64,000 bases of DNA from Echinococcus granulosus (taxonomy: Eukaryota; Platyhelminthes; Cestoda; Cyclophyllidea; Taeniidae). Below, in pieces: positions 12,501 to 23,800 of the stretch (position 1 is its first letter; every line of letters begins with the position of its first letter). The notes beneath the pieces were generated by a model that was not told the DNA's origin, did no database searches, and saw nothing but the letters and a program-made list of their open reading frames with translations. The translations under genes were made by a program, and so were the position numbers. The stretch is from contig NW_020170395.1 of the NCBI RefSeq assembly GCF_000524195.1, forward strand, positions 523,842 through 587,841. Direction: 5' to 3'.

Positions 12501-15500
12501 GGTTTCTTAGACACCCAAGATGCTGTTCCTTTTGGAAAACTAACCATGGATAATCCACCAAAAATAACAAGCAACATTTAAATGATCGAGCTTGAAAATA
12601 TTTATTCCTTCATCGTATAGATTATCACATATAAATTCAGTGTCAAAATCTAATTTTGTTGTATTCTTTTTCGCAGTAACTTAAGGCGCACACACAACCT
12701 TTATGTATCTTGAACTTTCTGGCATCGGTAGTTTTTAATTCAGTTTGTTCTTTGCTAAAGCAGTCATCAACTTTCGTATACCAGGGTAAATACAAGAGAG
12801 ATCATGTGACCATATTAGATTATTAAGACCATTTGCAGCGTTTCCGTCGGTTGGTCAGTCGTACAGACACTCCAGCTTATTAGTTTTATGCCATTCAGCT
12901 AAGCTTTGCTTGGATTAAAAGGCAGACTGAAAATTTGCGGCCACTAAGGAACTAATTACAGCTCGAACTTTAACTATAAAGTTGTATAAGTTGCGAATTC
13001 CCTTGACTGTGCAATAATCACTCTTTAGTCCTATTCTTCCATCGCTTAGAAAACCATCGATGATTTCAGATCCTGATATAAACGACGAATGCAACCGTCT
13101 AAAATGCCTAGCAGTGCGATAAAAACGGGATAAGTAAGGGGAGAAATGAGGACTTACGCTCGCCGATACACTTGTGCTCGCAGCAGGGTCCCGTGCTGAC
13201 AAGCTTTTGACCGGGCAGACAGGAGGACTGACAGTGAAGGACGCTGCTCTCGCAGTCCGCGGTGCCATTGGTGCAATAGCATTTGGCGCAGGCGCGCCCA
13301 CTCGACATCCACGACTGACCGTCGAGGTAACGGTTCCCTGAGTTCTCGTCTCGACAGCCTGCATGTATTCAACACAAAATCAATTAACTGAAGTGAAATG
13401 ACTTTCCCTTCGACATTTTCTTGGGTAAAAATATGTTGGCGATTCTCTTTTACTGCAACCAAACCCATGTTTCATGTATGATGGGTAATTATACCACTGT
13501 CGCTGGTTGGTTCCTCGCCTCTTGCGCAATTAGTCTCTAATTTTGACAGCCTATACGCGTTTAAGAGAGAATTCGTCAAGCTTGACATTAGTTACATCAC
13601 TCGCAAGAGCCTTTTTGGACTAAAAGATGATGGGATGAGTCTTTATGATAATACCCATTTGGGAAATCGGGCGATCTGATTTGCCGCCCATCGAAGATTC
13701 TCGTATCAGTATCCCATTGTTCGATTGTGAAAAAAGTAGTTTTTTTTCTAAATGACCAAACTGCTGATAAGCTGTACCTTTGCTTTCTTTGTGCCTCTTA
13801 CATATGGTAAATCGAAAAAGGAATTCTATTTATGACTTGAAAATAGGATTAAGGGATGTAATTATAGGTGACTTCAACTAGTAGAGCTTCCCCCTAACAA
13901 AGGGGAAAAGTCTGTTTAGAATTCAATAACTTTTGGCTTTTGGGTCTGCAGGGGCATTTTAATGACCATGATAAGGTCAACATTGGCTAACCTTTATTGT
14001 GCGTTATTTTGAAGAGAAATAAAAACGAAATAAGTGTGGAAAGTTATTTATGCTGCATAGAGACAGGAGTAATCAACTTTTACTTGGGACTAAAATCAAG
14101 AAAAATGGCCTTTTTTAGAAGCAAATACAGGAAGAGGGATAAAATATTCGTTTTTTTTGTCCTTTTTAACTGACTCAACTTAGATGTGAATTTCATGTGC
14201 CAGTTATTCTGTCCAACATGCAGGCTAGGCACAAAAGCTAACAATCTTGTGATAAAATTTTTGCAAAATAACTGGTTTTGGCGCCTGCATTGGGTGTGTG
14301 AAGTCAGAACGTTTTATTTAACCTTAAAACCTTCAAAAAAGCCTTTTCAAGTTGATATAATCGGTATTTAAATAGGCACTGTGAAGACATTAATAAAGTG
14401 GGCTTTCTGTTCAGTCAAAAATGTGAAAACTTTCAGCTCTGCGAGATCCCTGTGGCAGATAAAAAGAGGAAGTTGCCCACAAGTGAACTGTTAAGCAGAT
14501 GATGATGTGCAGGATGCGTTTACTTGAGATGATGCGCAAATCGCTGCCAGAGTCACCTCTCAGCCTTCAAGTTGGCGATGTCTAAGGTGAATTGTGATTT
14601 AGGGCTTTAATAAATTACCTTCAAAGCGCACACGACAATGTGTGAAGGCGTGTCAGTTGTACTTTCAAGGGTTTACAGGATACAAATTCAATTTTCACCT
14701 TTCATGAGGAAGCACAGGTAATCACAAAGGCAATTAGCTAAGATCCGTTGCCTCTGAAGAAGTACAAGTGCCTTTAAAGAGGAGTCGCACTACTTAATTC
14801 CGGTTTGAGCGCTAAACTAAGAAGTGTACTAAGTTTGCTTAACGCTTTGCAAAGGTGCAGAAAGGGGTCTGTTGCCATGCCTACTGCGAATTGCATGAAG
14901 CCAGAGAGCCAGAAGCAAGTTTTACTCCATTATTAGAAAATGAGTGCTGATTTAATAACGGCTTTGATCTTTGGCAGAGATTCAATGCATCAAATGTCAA
15001 CAACAGTTCGTGTAGTTCAGCCAAATGCTCCCCACCTGAATTGACTGCTCAATGTCATGTGTGCCCTGTGACCCATGCCTCAGATGAGTAGAGCCAGGAT
15101 ATTATTCATATGGTTTAAAATGAGGGTTCTACTCAACTACTTACAGAAGGGATGATCAGAAAATGGGATTCTAGTTCCGAAAACCATCTTAAAATCCTGG
15201 ACTTTGGTGTCACTTTTAGTTTTCCTGTTATGCTAATTTCGGCAGGCCGGTTACTTTTGCCGGTGAGTGGACCTCTACTTGACAGTCATTTAATGAAATG
15301 GTAGGCAAAATTGGTTATGCAAATAAGGAAATTTGAGGCGATTCCAGTGGAGGCAATTAGGTTTAAGAGATTAGCATCGTTCAGAGGATGGAGTACCCCA
15401 AAGTGGAAGCTATTAATGAAGCGGTAGAAGGCGATTAAAAAGCAATTAATATTCGCATGGCGTTGACGTCTGAATTCACATACTCCAATAAAAGTCAAAC

Positions 15501-18500
15501 AAATTTTATTTGCCTAAAGGTGAAAAAAAACTAGCTTTATTTAACTAGACGAAGGCCGGGCTCCCTCTCTTATGATAAAGTTGGACGTATGAATGATAAA
15601 ATGATCTTCCTCGTGGTAAGCGTTTTACTAATGCATATTTATTTTAAGAAGTAGAATAAACTAAAAACTTCGGACCTGTAAGGCTTGTGCACTATTCGCA
15701 ATTTTTGTAATTTCAAAAAATGTACCAAAACAGGGTAGGTGCCTACTTAGCATACTTTTAGTTCATCTGACCTCATTTACTTAGATATGGACCGTAGATT
15801 CGCTCTTGACTCCATACCAACTTTTGGGCCAAAATAGCCGCCGATAGAAGTATGATGTTTCTATTTTTTATTTTGTCAGTCTTAAATTTCTTGCCACTGG
15901 TTGAATTAACAGGAAGCGTGCCAGTGGAGAGCTTGTTTGAGTCCCATGTCACCGTGCTTGAGCGGAGTGTGTGGGTTGCCCATGGAGCCCCATTCTCTTG
16001 ATGCCACAGCCACTGCTGAGGTATAAACAATAGCATTCACAATAAAAATAACCTCTTCTATTCTGTAAACAAAGGGAATATGGCTGCAATAAGGAAAAGC
16101 GATTGCAAGCTTCCTTATTTTAAAGATGTCTACTTTAAGCGGCACACAACACTTAAGTCTGGCCTTCTTCACTTGTCAAAACATCGTTTGAATGGCGACA
16201 GGTTCGCAATCTCTTCATCCGCCTGCACAATTATGAATTTCCACTTTTCACGGCCCATTAAAACTGTATGACCTAAATTTCTTTCATTTGAAGATATGGG
16301 AACATAAATACTCAATCTCATGAATTTGATGAGCAAACGAAATCCGACCCGGATGACATCACTAAATCCCAGCGTTTACCCTTGTGCTCTGCGATTATTC
16401 CGCTTTAAGTTAATAGCTTCATGCACCAGACCTTGGCCTGATAGTAGAGTGTATTTTCCTAGCGTGAAGTAGGAACTCTTATTCACTAAACCTCATTTCA
16501 CCGACTGCTAGGCGATTTCCCATCCACTTATTACTATGCACATTAACTGGTGAATTCAAAAGGATACGTGGAGCATATTCTGAGATTTTTTAGACCTCCC
16601 ATGGTACCTCTTTAAAATAGTCACTCTAAAACTACTCCATATTAGGTCACTGCAAAGCTTTTAGAAATACACTTCTAATTCCTCATTCAGCTAGCAATTG
16701 TGAGGCTATTTTACTCATATAGCGGGCTTGTGAAATAGGGCAGTAGTAGCAACCATTGCACAGCCAAAATATATCATTTGGTTTTGGGGAGATTACTTCT
16801 CTATAAAAAACTCCTAAAATGAAGGAGAGAGACTGGTGTATTTGAGTCGCCATCACCTTTTGATGGAGTTATTACCCACTGCTTCCGGTAAACGCGATCC
16901 ATTAACAAAACATTCCCGGCATTTCGCGATGCTGCTAGAAAAATGAATTCTGTTTATAACAAATTAAGACAGTGTGAAAGGAGAACTTTTAAGCAAACCA
17001 GAGGTGAATTTCTCAGCATGTAATCTTGGCACTTTACATTTCGTTCATTGTTTAGGTTGGCCCTTTTTTACTGGGGATAGTTTTAGCTATCAACGCTTTA
17101 ACCAGCGTGTTAACAGCCACAGAATCTGGCGATATTCTCATGTCATTACCAAGAAAGGCATCAGGAACTGAGGTGGTGCTAAGGGTACTTCAGATAGATG
17201 AGACAAATTGTAAACTCACCACTCGGCTGAAGTAGTTACCTAAGAGACGCAAAATCATAAGGTCTTATAACGCATTGTCGATGACAGGAGACGTGTTCCA
17301 TCAGTATAAAACTACACGCGGTACTTTAAGGTAACTAAGCTGATGAGAAGGAATTCAAAAGTGCGCAGTCCTTGTTTACTTTAATTGCTTCTCTCAATGT
17401 GCCTTTGCATCACTTAAAGAGGCCTTGCGTTTGATTTGAGAGAGCCTGTGAACTCTGGAATAATGTTTTAGATAGCAATTCAAACATCTTTACTGTTGAT
17501 ATCATCTATCTGTTAGTCTCAGAATCAACGATAGAGCCTGTAAATTCACCATTCATTCATGTGATGATGAGAGCCAGAAAACAAACTTGCTGCTAATATC
17601 AGCAAGCGCAATCACAAAAGTTGATGAAAAATTTCTTTTAACACCTCCGAGAGCAAGAGCGATCACGGAGTAGAATTAAGATAATCTAACTATTTGATGA
17701 TTTAACTGTTATCCACACACTTTTTGATCAGAATATTTATTGTAAACCTTTTAAACCTTGAACGGCAGCATGTCACGTAAAGTTACATTCTGATCATAGC
17801 TAGTAAAGCTCATTTATTTTCAGAATAAATGTTTGTGCTGCGGCCTAAAATACCAAGTACAGCAATTTCCACACTTTCCACATAGGTATTAACGGGGAAG
17901 GAGGCTGTTCACAGGTATCCTGGATGTTTTTTTTGAGGAAGAGCTAGGGGAAAATATATCTCTTGGGAAACAATTAACTCTGTTAACAAATACGCACTTG
18001 AGTGTACGCGCTTCGAGGTGTTGTATTTCGAGATTGTGTGTGTACACGGTCATATTTGCACGTGTTTTCCACGTTAATGAGCTGAATTGTGAAATACGAG
18101 CCGCTGCAAATTACTCCGGTGCAACCGAAAGTGTCGGAAGGCTATTCAGGAGGTGCGGAGGTGCAGCTGCCTCGCGCCTCCGTGGCTACTTGATTTGCAG
18201 AATGTTTACACTTAGGGCGTTTGAGAGTCCAGGTCAAAGGACAGGAAACTTCTGCGATTTTTATTGCAATTATTGGCATTGCGCATTATTCCAGTTGCTG
18301 ACATTTAATTTGAATTTCCTGCAAACTTCAAGCACCTTTCTCGTTAAGTGCTAAATTCTTCAGAATCAGTGGGATAGGAATTCAATGAGATTCAAAATAT
18401 AAAGCTTGTTTTTTGCCTCTGACTGCATTTTGTGGTGTCTTTCAAAGCCCGACAGGGTTATCTCCTAATACCCTTAACTGTTTGAGATTGTTGGCTATGT

Positions 18501-20855
18501 AATATATCCCTTTAGTAAGATTAGCTGCTTTTATTGTTCTGAGATTCAATTCGCTAATACTCAAATTAAACAAACCTGATTTTTGACAGAGGACTGTGCT
18601 ACACTTGGAATTATTTTGGAAGATTTTTTGTGGATTTCATGAACACTGCTCTCTACCCCAAACTATCTTCAGAACTTCCACCTCTTTGAAAGACTTTAAT
18701 TCTCGTCGTTTCTCAAAACGAAATAGATCTACATGGATGAGCTCAATGGATAGGTCTGCAATGCTAAATCATCAAAAGAAACGGAGCATCGGGAACTATG
18801 AAAAGAGGGAGTGGGCGAGGGCAGGGCATTTGTTCCTGCGTGGGAGAGCTGAACCCTGTCGAGCGATCAGTTGTGCACGTGTGTTTGTGCGTGGGTGTAC
18901 GTAGGTGCGGTGCGGTTCAGTGTATATACATATGTCCACTGACTACCCACACACACAAATGCACGACCATTTTGATCAACAATGCGCCTTCAGTTTGTGG
19001 ACACGTCTGCTATCACGAGCGTGTGTACGTATTTGCGCGAGCAAGCGCAAAAGTGGTGTGTATACACGTGATCATGCAAAAAGAGGAAAAAAGGTCCTGC
19101 TATATTTTTAGATGTGTAGGGCCATCTTCCTAGCTTTGCTACTGTTGCCACTTCTACTGCTATTGCTACCCTGCCTCCCTCTGCCCACCTTGCCCAAATA
19201 GGTGTAGGTGCTGGATTCCCCACCATACCCCTGATTTTCTTCACTTATTCGTCATCTGTTTCACTTTTCCCCAGAAGAGGTCTCTCTCGCAGGACATCAA
19301 GAGAGTTTGGGTAGGTTGATTTACCTAGTGGGCGACAGGGGCAATCATCTTATTCACATGATTGTCTCCCACCCTAGGTGCATGTGGTGGCCCATGATGC
19401 ATTGCGTAGGTGATGGGAGTGTTCCTAATTTTTTACACAGGAATGATGGTTAATGATGTCGCCTAATTCAACATCAACTCCTATCAAAGACAAAATGATG
19501 ATGAGAAATGTAAATTCTAGCATGAATCGGACAAAAAATGTTTAATAAAATTGCCTCCTTCCTGCCTAACAATAGTACAAGTCCAAAATAGCTTTTGAGC
19601 TCACCCTAAACCTGCCTCGAATTTATACTTTCCATCATATCACAATCAGTTTTATTTATGAAGGTGGCAAATATTGAATCACTAGTTTCCTTTAGATTCC
19701 ATGGAAACACGTATTCCAGTGAACTCTCAGAAGCTGATATCGGCTCTTCGCCTGAAGAAATAATATCAATCTCTTCATCAAACCTCAGACACCTTCCAGC
19801 ACTTTATCTCTTTTCTGAAAAAAAGTGCTTTGTGCTTCAATCATTGTTAGTATTCTAATCCGCCTACTCGTGGTAAGAATCCCATTCTATCCCAATTAGT
19901 GATGGGTTGTGCATTGACAAATGGAATTTAAGACTCAGCATTACACAGCCCTCTGTTTATGAAAAAGAATAATCCAATTTGTTATTTGTGGAAATAGGTT
20001 TATGAGAGGGTGTAGTGGTGCGCAATTAGCGGAAACTTCTTCCTTCATTTTAAACTGTGATGCGATTTATGGATGGGAATTCCCAGGGGTATTGGGCAAA
20101 GTAAGTGGTGAATGACTTTAGTGGAGGAATGTTCCACCCTCTGCCTCCTGGATGGTTGAGTGATTTTTACGTGAGTAAATAAAACTACCTTTGGGACGTA
20201 TCACTCAAAGGAGATAGTGAAAAAATGCAAATAACGTTCAAAAAAGCCAACATTTACGGCACAAGAACAGATGTACAAAAGCACTAAAGGTCAAGTGGGA
20301 AAATTTGGCTCAGTCTTACAGCTTGTGGCTTTTTTATCTATAGCCGTAAAAATTTTTGAGAGTTTTTTTTTAACTTCATGCATAAAAGATGGAAAGTATG
20401 CTAAACGAGGACTTACTCCTTTCCGGCAATTTTTCGGCTTTTGGTTTAACATTGGCATTTCGTTTGGGAATACCTCTGTAGACCAGTGATGCGAAGGGTT
20501 CGTCGCTCTGTGACAATGAACTTTGGCCTTCCTCCGTATCCTCAGTGAGGTTGTTCTCACAGTTTTCGTCACAGAGGCTGACAAGGACATTGCCAACGGA
20601 CTGGCAGGAGCATTGGCACCCTGTGGAACTTTCCCGCCAGCTGGAGAATAATCCATGCCTCTCGCCTTCTGCATCAAGGCAAAAACCCATCGTCTTATCG
20701 AAAATGAGGTTTTCAGTATCCTCTGCAGGAACATTTCCGTCGGAACTCTTTGACCTCTCCTCCTTCAGACAGGTGACCTTGGAGACAAGACAAAGTAGAA
20801 TTATGAACACAACGAGGGATTTTGAGGATTTTGGCTTGTGAGAATGGCGCAACAT
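288..20855 (-). CDS. Secreted multi-VWC-domain protein, partial (left end outside window)
   Basis: Four exons read right to left: 20417-20855, 13158-13358, 9009-9212 and 288-572. All junctions are phase 1, so the exons join in frame. The start at 20855 is followed by a hydrophobic signal peptide of about 29 residues. Exons 2 and 3 each encode one VWC module with ten cysteines, ending in the CC-x2-C (or CC-x3-C) signature. Exons 1 and 4 carry partial modules. One module per symmetric 1-1 exon is a classic exon-shuffling layout. Tandem VWC modules in secreted proteins (chordin, kielin, CRIM1, crossveinless types) usually bind BMP/TGF-beta ligands outside the cell. Which subfamily this belongs to cannot be told. 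The last exon ends in a good donor (CCCG then GTGAGT), so the gene continues beyond the left edge. Further exons could hide in the long introns. Confidence 0.8.
7681..7707. repeat. Perfect hairpin, 11-bp stem and 5-nt loop
   Basis: ACGATGCGATT is followed by TAATC and then its exact reverse complement AATCGCATCGT. It sits 35 bp before a dispersed repeat copy. It could be a structured element edge or a chance palindrome. Confidence 0.7.
7741..7930 (+). repeat. Dispersed repeat family A, copy 1
   Basis: GTAATACGTTAAT followed by a GTTTAACT-like block and, further on, a GCGCCAG block recur with the same order and spacing near 37123-37300. By-eye similarity is moderate, so the copy is old. No coding capacity is seen. 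A short interspersed element, a miniature transposon or a solo terminal repeat are all possible. Confidence 0.5.
9009..9212 (-). CDS. VWC gene exon 3: complete VWC module
   Basis: Sixty-eight codons, phase 1 to phase 1. The donor is AAAG then GTAATG. The acceptor is GGACAG with a weak pyrimidine tract, so the 5' boundary is less certain. There are ten cysteines: ESC, then QQQC-x3-C-x-C, NGNWFC, IDTC, LQC, and the terminal FCCPRC. The aromatic W of the N-terminal half is replaced by a Q-rich stretch, but the second half is typical. Confidence 0.85.
9213..13157. other. 3.9-kb intron of the VWC gene
   Basis: Low-GC sequence without recognisable coding signal. Near 12153-12184 short inverted arms (CCCACCC and GGGTGGG) flank an AT-rich loop. 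Nothing else stands out. Confidence 0.5.
13158..13358 (-). CDS. VWC gene exon 2: complete VWC module
   Basis: Sixty-seven codons, phase 1 to phase 1. The acceptor is CATGCAG and the donor is GAGC then GTAAGT. It contains ten cysteines in canonical VWC order: a first Cys, then G-x-x-YLDGQSW, then C-x2-C-x-C with NGTADC, two further cysteines, and CC-x3-C near the end (TGPCCEHKC). The exon boundaries coincide with the module boundaries. This is the clearest VWC domain in the window. Confidence 0.88.
18900..19080. repeat. GT/CA-rich low-complexity zone
   Basis: Interrupted runs of GT, CA and GTGCG-type words (GTGTACGTAGGTGCGG, CACACACAAATGC) mark a degenerate dinucleotide-rich zone. The open frames across it reflect this composition and are not taken as genes. 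Confidence 0.5.
19323..19379. repeat. Imperfect inverted repeat, about 22-bp arms
   Basis: The left arm begins ACCTAG-TGGG-C-GAC and ends AATCAT. The right arm is its complement with a GG insertion and without an AGGGGC block. The loop is about nine bases. It could fold as a long hairpin in RNA or be a remnant of a miniature inverted-repeat element. Confidence 0.55.
20417..20855 (-). CDS. VWC gene exon 1: signal peptide and partial VWC-like module
   Basis: This exon has 146 codons plus one base and ends at an AGGA then GTAAGT donor. The frame stays open upstream to 21107, where a non-preferred earlier ATG would add 84 basic, low-complexity residues. I chose ATG 20855 because it puts a charged start and a hydrophobic core (LVVFIILLCLV) directly at the N terminus, with cleavage likely after residue 29. 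The mature part holds six cysteines in a C...G..H..G..W...GCQCSC arrangement, like the first half of a VWC domain. An acidic and serine-rich stretch follows, then a short basic stretch (PKRNANVKPKAEK). The CC-x-C half of a full VWC is absent. Confidence 0.75.
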
Positions 20856-23800
20856 TAGTGAAGCAGTTGCGAGAGCCCCTAGATTGCAGAAGGAAAACCG
20901 ACGCTGTCGTTTTCGTCGTCGGCATGAGCTGACAACGTTGTCGTTGTGAGGCGGAAAGATATTTCTGCCAACTGCCCAAATAATTAAAATCTGAGCTTGG
21001 GAGGTTGTCAAGGCGGGGGAAGAGGAAGAGGAGGTTGTAGAGGAGTCTCGATGCAGTCTTTGCAGTTGGACGGCAATAAGGGCTACCTTTGGCTGGTGAT
21101 GGTGCATTGCGTAGACTGGAGCAAAGTGCGTCTCATTTTCACATTAGCAGGAGACACGTCATTTGCTCGTAGTCTTCTTCGCCTCCGGGTGTGGTATGGA
21201 GTGTGCGTATGTACGCGTGGTTCGTGTGTCTACTTGTGGGTCTGCGCTGCTATTGCTAGAGATGTTTGTTTTGATTTGTGCTATTTCAACCTACGCGACA
21301 GATGCACATCTCTGAAAAACTGTCACAGCAGTTGGTTGTGTTGCACCAGCAAAACATGCGATTTTGTGTGCCCAACCGGTGCTATTTTATACATATAGCA
21401 GGTGATGATGCGTACGCCACACCTGAGGCCCAATCAGCACACCCGACCTACAAACAGCCAATGAAAAACTCGCATCTCCTGAGTCAGCTTGATGAGTTCA
21501 ATTTCAGCACCAATGCACCCGTAGCACAACTCTCCGTGATTGGGTATTACGTTGTAAAATATTATTAAGTGTTTGTAATTGTGAGCCTATAGGAGATTAT
21601 TCACTACTTTGAATGGCGGCAGATAAACTGTCAAAACGAGTTTTGCACATTTCCACAGGTAATTATTCCTATAAAAATGGCATCAGATGTGACCGCTCTC
21701 AACTTCACCTCTAATTTAGTTAAAATTTTATTTTTTGCCTTTTTTTAATCTCATGTTTTGTTAAATTCTTATCTACTTCTTAGGTACTCCTCGAACCAAT
21801 CACTATCCTCAATCAAGAGTAATTTTCCTTTCTAACTGGCAATCACTGTTAAGTAGGAGAAATTCATACTTTATTCTAATTTTGAGCATCTGTATGATCC
21901 AGGAAATTTCCAATTTTGGTGTACCACTATGAAAATTTAACATTAAAAGCAGCCATAAGTGAGATTTTACAGCACTATTTCCGGTCAAGCGCAATGGTTA
22001 ACTCTTATGTAGGGCTTTGCCCATCCGACATAACATAGAAGGCTGGTAAATTTTCCAGTTATAAAGAGAGTATTTTTATTTTGATATGTGCATTGAATGT
22101 TTGGAATTCTTTTGGGCATGTCATTTGCAAAAAATAGAACACATGGTGGAACCGAAGTATGTCGAGATGTGTCATTTGGTTCAGGTGGCATGAAATTTCA
22201 AACCCTGATTTGCGTAACCTTAAATATGTTTAAGTTTCTAAACAATTACTCTTTATAAATTCACTAAGCACAAAAAAGTGGGATATTCTTACCTTTCTTA
22301 ACCTTTTTTGTCTGACTGCTTCGTGAATTGCTGAATTAAACATGAGCTCTGCTTGCTAATCTGTGGGTTGAAGCTTCGCCTTCTGAACTAAGATAAGGAA
22401 ATTTTTTGAGCAACATTCTGCACATCAGATTGTTGTTGAATTCCTCTATCTTACACCGAATTATAGAATGATGAATTTGAGATCCATGTTACTGCTACAT
22501 GTCAAAAATATCGTGGAAGGCTGCCAATGTGCGCCAAAAATAAAATGGTCAGAAAAGGGTTGTACTTTGGTGAGAAAATATTCCCACAATAACGCAAAGA
22601 TAGAAACATAGACTGAGGAGGTGCACAGGCAATTTTGATTCATCATTTCAATTACTTACTTCGTCAGGCAATGTGTTGGTAAAATTTCCATAACGTGGTA
22701 GGAGAACATGGATAATTGACATTTGTTTCACATTCAATGCATCATGTATTGCCTTCTTGAAAGTAGGGTTAAATTTTAATTGAGAAATTTGGTTGTATGA
22801 AGATTTACACTTTTATTGATGTAGCGTATATCTGTAGGCTTTAAGATATGATAATTTATTTTGTCTTGATATGAATTATGGGTAGGAATCAGATATTAAG
22901 TTCGTAAAGCAGGCGTCTGCAGTCGATGCTTTGGGATGGAGATGGATTCTGCAATAGAGGGATCAAGTGATTGATGTGTTTTCGCCGCCATGATGAGATT
23001 AAGCGCCTCGATGTTTGCCGTTTAGGTAACATTGATCTGGGTAAAAATGTCCCCATTTCAGGTAGAGTTTCGAACGCTTTCGGGACGTTCATGCGATTCA
23101 TAAAGCAAATCATGAATAACAGTATTTTCTTCCACATACTTTAAATGTCAAGTTGTAATATCTTGATTGATAGGTGTATGTGTTTTTGGAGAAAAACTTC
23201 TAAGCAAAACTGGAGATTCAAAACGAAGCGTCCAAATTTCCCACCACGCACTGATATCGAGACAGACGGACTTACCCCTTCCCATGGATGTTAGTCACTA
23301 GCATTTATGCGGGTAAAATAGTGCAAAGTATAATGTCCTAGCATTACTCTTCGTCTGCCATACTTTTATGCCCCATTTTTCAACCAGCAAATCGCAGGTG
23401 GAAATGCTGTACGTCATGAAGCCTTGCTGATGGCCCCACATCTATGAATTAACGTCAAGACGCCAATGCGAAGATGGCTGGTGTACGAGAGTTTCACCCT
23501 AATCAAATTGATATTTTCAAATGTTCAGGTAGTAGCAATCATAAACACGCCATTGATATTTACCTACTTCTTTCAAAGGGTGGCTTTGAAAGGTGTATCT
23601 TGATCCTGGCAAATCGAGTTAGCGATTGTCATTCCCAACAGTGTTATCTCCGTTTCGCATATTGAAGCGCCACAAAAATCCAACGAAATCGCATGATACC
23701 TTTAAGTCATTTTAAAGCAAATCAACGTTTCTCAAGTGGCAGTTTTAGCGTCGTCTTTAATTAAATCATGCACTTTGTGGATGGGAATTGTATTTTTAGA

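Larger units (their letters stand above)
13359..20416. other. 7.1-kb intron of the VWC gene
   Basis: First intron of the VWC gene, a usual place for enhancers in long animal genes. It holds a GT/CA-rich, locally GC-richer zone at about 18800-19080, an imperfect inverted repeat at 19323-19379 and scattered short open frames. One minus-strand frame at 15773-16036 looks weakly coding (QWLWHQENGAPW) but lacks a credible donor, so I did not call it an exon. Confidence 0.5.

Noticed and set aside
4975..17360. CTGATGA words suggestive of hammerhead ribozyme cores (near 4998 and 17340)
   Set aside because: No GAAA partner and stems at the required spacing were found.
18798..19133. 111-codon frame over GT/CA-rich DNA
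   Set aside because: Its composition (VCLCVGV, THTHKCT) follows from dinucleotide repeats.
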